A stretch of 64,000 nt of DNA, from contig NZ_CP025012.1 of assembly GCF_002953715.1 (NCBI RefSeq), positions 4,761,001 to 4,825,000 on the forward strand, written 5' to 3'. Of this stretch, positions 60,170 to 64,000 are shown one piece after another. The notes under the pieces were generated by a model, which saw nothing but the letters and a program-made list of their open reading frames with translations, was not told where the DNA came from and ran no database searches. The stretch comes from Rhizobium leguminosarum (GTDB lineage: Bacteria > Pseudomonadota > Alphaproteobacteria > Rhizobiales > Rhizobiaceae). The translations under genes were made by a program, and so were the position numbers. Every line of letters starts with the position of its first letter. Position 1 is the first letter of the stretch.

Positions 60170-60643
60170 TCAGGCAATCAGCGGTGCGGCGACAGCCTTC
60201 AGCGCCTTCAACGCAGCCTTCGGATCGAGCCGCACCTGCAGCCCGCGCTGCCCGCCATTGATATAGACGAGCGGTTCGGCAAGGGCGGCTTCCTCGATCG
60301 CCGTCGGGACGGTCTTCTTCTGGCCGAACGGGCTGATGCCGCCGACATGATAGCCCGTCAGCCGCTCGGCATCGGCAGGCTTCATCATATTGGCCGATTT
60401 GCCGTGAAAGGCGCTGGCCAGCTTCTTCATGCTGACCTCGCGGTCCGACGGCACGACGACGCAGACCGATTTGCCGTCCACCTCCGCCATCAGCGTCTTC
60501 AGCACGCGATGTGGCGCCTCGCCGAGCGCTTCGGCCGCCTGCAGCCCGACGCGCTCGGCATTGGGGTCGTAGTCATAGGCATGAACGGTGAAGGCGACGC
60601 CTGCCTGCGAAAGAAGCTGTGTCGCGCGCGTGGTCTTGGACAT
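60170..60643 (-). CDS. ybaK: YbaK/EbsC-type aminoacyl-tRNA deacylase
   Basis: 157 residues. The YbaK fold is recognised by EVDGKSVCVVVPSDREVSMKKLA with the catalytic Lys, TGYHVGGISPFGQKK (the GxxS/P loop) and VYINGGQRGLQVRL. It hydrolyses Cys-tRNA(Pro) misloaded by ProRS. The ArsC-like gene ends 36 bp upstream on the same strand, so they may be cotranscribed. Confidence 0.92.
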   Translation of the reverse strand: MSKTTRATQLLSQAGVAFTVHAYDYDPNAERVGLQAAEALGEAPHRVLKTLMAEVDGKSVCVVVPSDREVSMKKLASAFHGKSANMMKPADAERLTGYHVGGISPFGQKKTVPTAIEEAALAEPLVYINGGQRGLQVRLDPKAALKALKAVAAPLIA

Positions 60644-60678
60644 CTCTTTCCCTCGTGAGCTCAGCGGGCCGCCTGTCG

Positions 60679-61029
60679 TCAGCCTCCGAACGTACCGGCG
60701 TAAATCTCCGGCTTGAAGCCGATCAGCAGCTTGCCCTTCGCCTCCAGCACCGGCCGCTTGATCATCGACGGCTGGTCGAGCATCAGGGCGATCGCCTTCT
60801 CCCGGCTGAGGTTCTCGCGCTCGGCATCGGGCAGTTTGCGGAAAGTGATGCCGGCGCGGTTGAGGACGGTGTCGAGGCCGGCTTGGTCGATCCAGGTTTC
60901 GAGATGGGCGCGGTCGATACCGAGCGCCTTGTAATCGTGAAACTCATAGGCGACGCTGTGTTCTTCCAGCCAGCTGCGCGCCTTTTTCATCGTGTCGCAA
61001 TTCTTGATGCCATAGATGGTGACGGCCAT
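60679..61029 (-). CDS. ArsC/Spx-family protein, YffB-like
   Basis: 116 residues from the ATG at 61029. The thioredoxin-like ArsC fold has the N-terminal YGIKNCDTMKKARSWL with a single Cys (a CDTM rather than a CxxC motif) and the KRPVLEAKGKLLIGFKPE ending, in which Arg contacts substrate. This is the YffB/ArsC-like group, thought to be glutathione-dependent thiol reductases, not true arsenate reductases. A longer frame to 61152 is spurious. Confidence 0.9.
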   Translation of the reverse strand: MAVTIYGIKNCDTMKKARSWLEEHSVAYEFHDYKALGIDRAHLETWIDQAGLDTVLNRAGITFRKLPDAERENLSREKAIALMLDQPSMIKRPVLEAKGKLLIGFKPEIYAGTFGG

Positions 61030-61148
61030 GCCCGATCGATCTCCCTGTGATAGCAGCGAGATAACATGCACGAAGGCCAGCGCAAACGCCGTGCGACGTT
61101 TTATCCCCGAGCGCGTCGACGATCGCAGCCGGACAAAACCGGCCCCGC

Positions 61149-62210
61149 TCAATTCTCCAGCGTGCCGGCCTTGCGGGAGGCCTTGCTGGGTTCGTCGCAG
61201 GCGATCTTCATCAGGTCGCCGCGCCGCCGCACCAGCCGGTCGGAGGTTCGGGTCAGGATCAGCCCGTCCTGCGGCGCGGTGAGCTCGATGCTGCCGCCCG
61301 GCTGCCCCGGCCGGGTGACGATCGTCGCCAGAAGGTCGCCTTCCGCAATCTTCTCGCCGATATTGCGATGGAAAAGCACGGCGCCGCCTTCTGGAGTGCG
61401 GATGATCTCGACATTATCGAGCGGCACGGCCGGACCGGAAAATGCCATTGCCGCTGGCTTCCCGTCACTGACGATCCCCCGTGCCGTAAGGAAGCGCCAG
61501 AGCCCGTCCGCATCCCTTTTCGCCAGCACCGGATCGACATCGCGCTTGCCGCGCAGCTCGACGGTGACGGAGAGTTTTCCGGGCAGCCGGGATTGGCGCT
61601 CGCCGGGAACTTCATATTTCCATGCAAAGCCGACGGCCTCCTCGAAGGCCGAGCTTTCGCCATCGGAAAGCAGCACCGCCTTCATGTCGAGCGCGGCGGC
61701 GAGATCGGCCGCCTCCGGCCAGAAGGCCTCGTCGATATAGGCATATTGCAGGGATTCGTCGTCGCAATGCAGGTCGAGCACGAGATCGGCCCCGAGCGCC
61801 ATGTGCAGCAGCTGCCGCTTCAGCCTGTCGGTAGCCGGATAATCATCGAGGTTTTCGATCAGCGCGGCGCGATCCGCAACGGAGATCAATGGGAAATCCC
61901 GGTTGAAATTGGTGCGCGAGCCCAGGTCGAAACGGCCCTGCAATTCGCCGAAATGCGATTGCGCCGCACCGATCGGATTGGCCTGTGGCACGATGGTGAT
62001 ATCGCCGGCGATCGCGCCCTGGCTTTCCGCCTGCCGCAGCCTCTCGCAGAGGAAATGCAGCAGCACCGTTCCAGGCAGCTCGCCGGCATGCAGAGCCGCC
62101 TGGATATAGGTCTTCGGCGCCTTCAGGTCGCGGCCCTTAAAGCGCAGCACCGGCAACCGCCACTCCGTTCCCGGCGTATCTCCAGGGATGATGATCTCTG
62201 AAACGTCCAC
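61149..62210 (-). CDS. Succinylglutamate desuccinylase/aspartoacylase family (M14-like) protein
   Basis: 353 residues. Zinc ligands are visible in QAALHAGELPG (His and Glu, ~38-45) and in LDLHCDDESLQYAY (His, ~148); the catalytic Glu lies in SVTVELRGKRDVD. The C-terminal third (FHRNIGEKIAEGDLLATIV) is the beta-domain. Members remove an acyl group from amino acids or ectoine derivatives; a rhizobial example deacylates N-acetyl-diaminobutyrate, but no ectoine genes are near. The start codon follows a plausible GAGG-free leader, so it is chosen by homology. Confidence 0.85.
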   Translation of the reverse strand: MDVSEIIIPGDTPGTEWRLPVLRFKGRDLKAPKTYIQAALHAGELPGTVLLHFLCERLRQAESQGAIAGDITIVPQANPIGAAQSHFGELQGRFDLGSRTNFNRDFPLISVADRAALIENLDDYPATDRLKRQLLHMALGADLVLDLHCDDESLQYAYIDEAFWPEAADLAAALDMKAVLLSDGESSAFEEAVGFAWKYEVPGERQSRLPGKLSVTVELRGKRDVDPVLAKRDADGLWRFLTARGIVSDGKPAAMAFSGPAVPLDNVEIIRTPEGGAVLFHRNIGEKIAEGDLLATIVTRPGQPGGSIELTAPQDGLILTRTSDRLVRRRGDLMKIACDEPSKASRKAGTLEN

Positions 62211-62313
62211 TGATGTTGTTCCCCATTTGCAATCCGACGCCCAAACAGGCTTTCCCGAGTCTTATGCGCGGAAATCAGGCAAGCGCAAGCCACGGTCGGG
62301 GACATCACTGCCC

Positions 62314-62913
62314 TCAGCCGAGCAGCGGCCAGCGATCGATGATCTGATATTCGGTTTTTCCGAGAACACTGTGGATGAGCAGGAACTCGGATGCCATCCA
62401 TGAGACCGGACGGTCGAGGGTCGCCGGCGGCACGGCCCTGCGGTCGTAGAGAAGTGTCATATGCGGCTTGTAATCGCGGCCGACATTGTGCCGCAAGCCG
62501 GCATTGTACATGCCGACGCCCAGTTGGACGTGCAGCCGTGTCAGTGGTTTCCGTCCGCCTTCGCCGCAAAGCACAAGCGAACGCGCCTGCGGGAATCGCA
62601 TGATCCGGTCGAAGCTTATTGCGATCGGGGCACTCTCGACTGTGGCGCCGGCCTGTCGTGCCGCGAAGACCACATCCTCCGGCAGCTTCGGATAATCGCC
62701 GACCCAGATGATCGACACATGCAATGTCGTCAAGCGCGGCATCCCGGAAAGGGAGAAGGCTCGACGATAGTCATCGGCGATTGCGGCCGCCTGCTGCTCG
62801 ACGGCATTAGGAGGGCAGAGCGCAAAGAAAAGTCGGTGTCCGCTGACGTAGCTTTCGTTCCGCCGTCCGCGACCATTTTTGTCGTCTCCGAAGTCGAAGG
62901 GCATCTGGTTCAT
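62314..62913 (-). CDS. 2'-5' RNA ligase family (LigT/ThpR-like)
   Basis: 199 residues of the 2H phosphoesterase fold. The two His-x-Thr/Ser motifs are LHVSIIWVG (~64-72) and PHMTLLYD (~150-157). FFALCPPNAVEQQAA at ~30 is the usual start of the fold. In vitro LigT proteins join or open 2'-5' bonds in RNA; ThpR-type ones hydrolyse cyclic phosphates. The role in the cell is unknown. It diverges from the ogt-like gene, 280 bp away. Confidence 0.9.
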   Translation of the reverse strand: MNQMPFDFGDDKNGRGRRNESYVSGHRLFFALCPPNAVEQQAAAIADDYRRAFSLSGMPRLTTLHVSIIWVGDYPKLPEDVVFAARQAGATVESAPIAISFDRIMRFPQARSLVLCGEGGRKPLTRLHVQLGVGMYNAGLRHNVGRDYKPHMTLLYDRRAVPPATLDRPVSWMASEFLLIHSVLGKTEYQIIDRWPLLG

Positions 62914-63193
62914 AGAGTTTCAGGTCGTCATGACCCGCCTCGTCGTTTTCAAAACGCGACGAAGATACTCTGCATGGAAGCAACATCAAGAACAAAAAGA
63001 GAACATAATTTCCCGATATGCTCGGGGTCACACTTATCCGAAACGTCGCTCAGGACCGGGTGAAGTGGATAGTCGGTCGACAATGCAGGGGTGCATCGCA
63101 ATATTTCCCGGAAGCCCGGCGCGCGCAAGAAACGGGTTGAAACAGCGGCCGTCCCATACGATTTTGAGGTCATCGAAAACGCGGAGCTGTGTC

Positions 63194-63757
63194 ATGGCTG
63201 AGACAACGCACCACTATCTCATCTTCGAAACCGCGGGTGGTTTCTGCGGCATCGCCTGGAGCGATGCCGGCATCACCCGCTTCCAACTGCCGACCAAATC
63301 AGCGGAAGCGACCGAACGGCTGCTGTTGCGCCGCCTGCCGGATGCCGAACCCAGCGCGCCGACGCCCGCTGTGCTGGAGACGGTCGCTGCGGTGAAGCGC
63401 TACTTTCAGGGCGAGGAGACGGATTTTTCCGGCGTCGAAGTGGATCTTGCCGGCCAGGATGCCTTCTTCAGGGATATTTATGCGGCGGCAAGGCGTGTCG
63501 GCTGGGGTCGCACCACCACTTACGGCGCGCTGGCGAAGGAGCTCGGCGTCGGGCCGGAAGCCGCCCGCGACGTCGGCCAGGCAATGGCGAAGAACCCGGT
63601 CGCTTTGATCATCCCCTGCCACCGCGTACTTGCGGCCGGCGGCAAGATCGGCGGCTTCTCCGCTCCCGGCGGTTCGTCATCGAAGGCCCGCATGCTGGAG
63701 CTCGAAGGCGTCAACCTTGCACCGCCGCCGCCTGCCCAGCAGTCGCTGGGTTTTTAG
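63194..63757 (+). CDS. ogt: Methylated-DNA-[protein]-cysteine S-methyltransferase
   Basis: 187 residues from the ATG at 63194. The acceptor Cys142 lies in LIIPCHRVLAAGG, after the helix-turn-helix WGRTTTYGALAKELGV and the Asn in AMAKNP that helps the flip. The N-terminal domain (HHYLIFETAGGFCGIAW) lacks the zinc site of Ada, so it is a stand-alone Ogt-type enzyme that removes alkyl groups from O6 of guanine and is used once. The last residues (PPPPAQQSLGF) are Pro-rich. Confidence 0.95.
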   Translation: MAETTHHYLIFETAGGFCGIAWSDAGITRFQLPTKSAEATERLLLRRLPDAEPSAPTPAVLETVAAVKRYFQGEETDFSGVEVDLAGQDAFFRDIYAAARRVGWGRTTTYGALAKELGVGPEAARDVGQAMAKNPVALIIPCHRVLAAGGKIGGFSAPGGSSSKARMLELEGVNLAPPPPAQQSLGF

Positions 63758-63778
63758 GCGGCGGCTTTTTCGCTTTCC

Positions 63779-63819
63779 GCAATTCCGGACGCAAAGCTGC
63801 TCTTTTGCTGGAATTGCTT
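63779..63819. repeat. Second intergenic repeat family, half copy (inverted)
   Basis: gcaattccggacgcaaagc..gctggaattgc is the reverse complement of the first half of the element at 25366-25468. It lies 3' of the ogt gene and may end its transcript. Confidence 0.7.
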
Positions 63820-63837
63820 CGGCAAAATCTCGGCCGA

Positions 63838-64000
63838 TCAATGCGGGCCGGCTGTCGGCCGAATGATGACCTCGCTGACATCGACGTCATCGGGCTGGCT
63901 GACGGCGTAGAGGATCGAATTGGCGATGGCCTCGGGGCCGATGGTGATCGCCCTGAAAGCCTTCATGGCGTCCCGCGCCGTCGGATCGGTGATGGTGTCG
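63838..64000 (-). CDS. SDR family oxidoreductase, C-terminal end
   Basis: The last 53 codons of a gene that begins outside the window. The end reads DTITDPTARDAMKAF, then ITIGPEAIANSILYAVSQP and SEVIIRPTAGPH and stop at 63838. This is the C-terminal substrate-lid and last strand of classical short-chain dehydrogenases, of the kind often annotated as YdfG/NADP-dependent. The cofactor and active-site parts cannot be seen. Confidence 0.8.
   Translation of the reverse strand, partial: DTITDPTARDAMKAFRAITIGPEAIANSILYAVSQPDDVDVSEVIIRPTAGPH

Overview
The window reads as a chromosomal segment of a Rhizobium of the R. etli / R. leguminosarum type. The evidence is high-GC alphaproteobacterial coding, rhizobial-looking housekeeping proteins (LepA, IF-3 starting at ATT, PheST, XseA, PurU), a BA14K-family protein, MbfA under a perfect iron-control-element palindrome, a GTTC-N7-GTTC LexA-type box, and several copies of a two-palindrome intergenic repeat that I take to be RIME (Rhizobium intergenic mosaic element). 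No rRNA and no CRISPR array were seen. The only tRNA is tRNA-Leu(CAG).

Layout. 1-2.5 kb: the N-terminal part of a phosphotransferase / M23-like / (expected) aminotransferase fusion, and purU. 2.7-8.3 kb: an exopolysaccharide block (ExoZ-like acyltransferase, Wzy/O-antigen-ligase-like polymerase, secreted GH5 endoglucanase, Wzz/GumC-like co-polymerase, small secreted protein). 8.3-16.3 kb: a nucleotide-sugar cluster for a modified deoxysugar. It holds rfbF, rfbG, a C-methyltransferase, an RmlC-like epimerase, a DegT aminotransferase, two CmcI-like methyltransferases and a hexapeptide acyltransferase. A GNAT gene and a small remnant in it are broken by frameshifts. 16.3-19.2 kb: sparse accessory DNA with a perfect 19-bp inverted repeat, a small gene behind a LexA-type box, an acyltransferase and a lipoprotein. 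19.2-22.9 kb: a small island bounded by a 26-bp direct repeat (24/26) of the tRNA-Leu 3' end. It carries a TIR-like/TPR protein, a HEPN-motif protein and remnants of a serine recombinase and a tyrosine integrase, and is the best candidate here for an undescribed (defence-like) system. 23-37.8 kb: small metabolic and stress genes, ccdAB with a palindromic operator, lepA, tenA, recX, an RhtA-like exporter, a truncated hemoglobin and mbfA. 37.9-43.2 kb: infC-rpmI-rplT and pheST with terminators and a consensus promoter. 43.2-64 kb: oxidoreductases, LysR and MarR regulators with palindromic operators, a gtrA-gtrB-like pair divergent from an STT3-like GT-C protein, xseA, aminopeptidase, GST, ybaK, an ArsC-like protein, an AstE/AspA-like enzyme, a LigT-like protein, ogt, and the C-terminus of an SDR.

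How the genes work together. The 2.7-16.3 kb region looks dedicated to cell-surface polysaccharide: precursor synthesis (CDP-glucose, then a 4-keto-6-deoxy sugar, then methylated, epimerised, aminated and acylated forms), polymerisation, chain-length control and trimming. A second surface-glycosylation module lies at 49.8-53.2 kb (polyprenyl-phosphate sugar synthase, GtrA flippase, GT-C transferase). Translation genes are grouped at 38-43 kb. All functional calls come from reading motifs by eye; no database search was possible. Three genes (8.3 kb, 11.0 kb, 59.7 kb) carry single-base frameshifts that may be real decay or sequencing errors.
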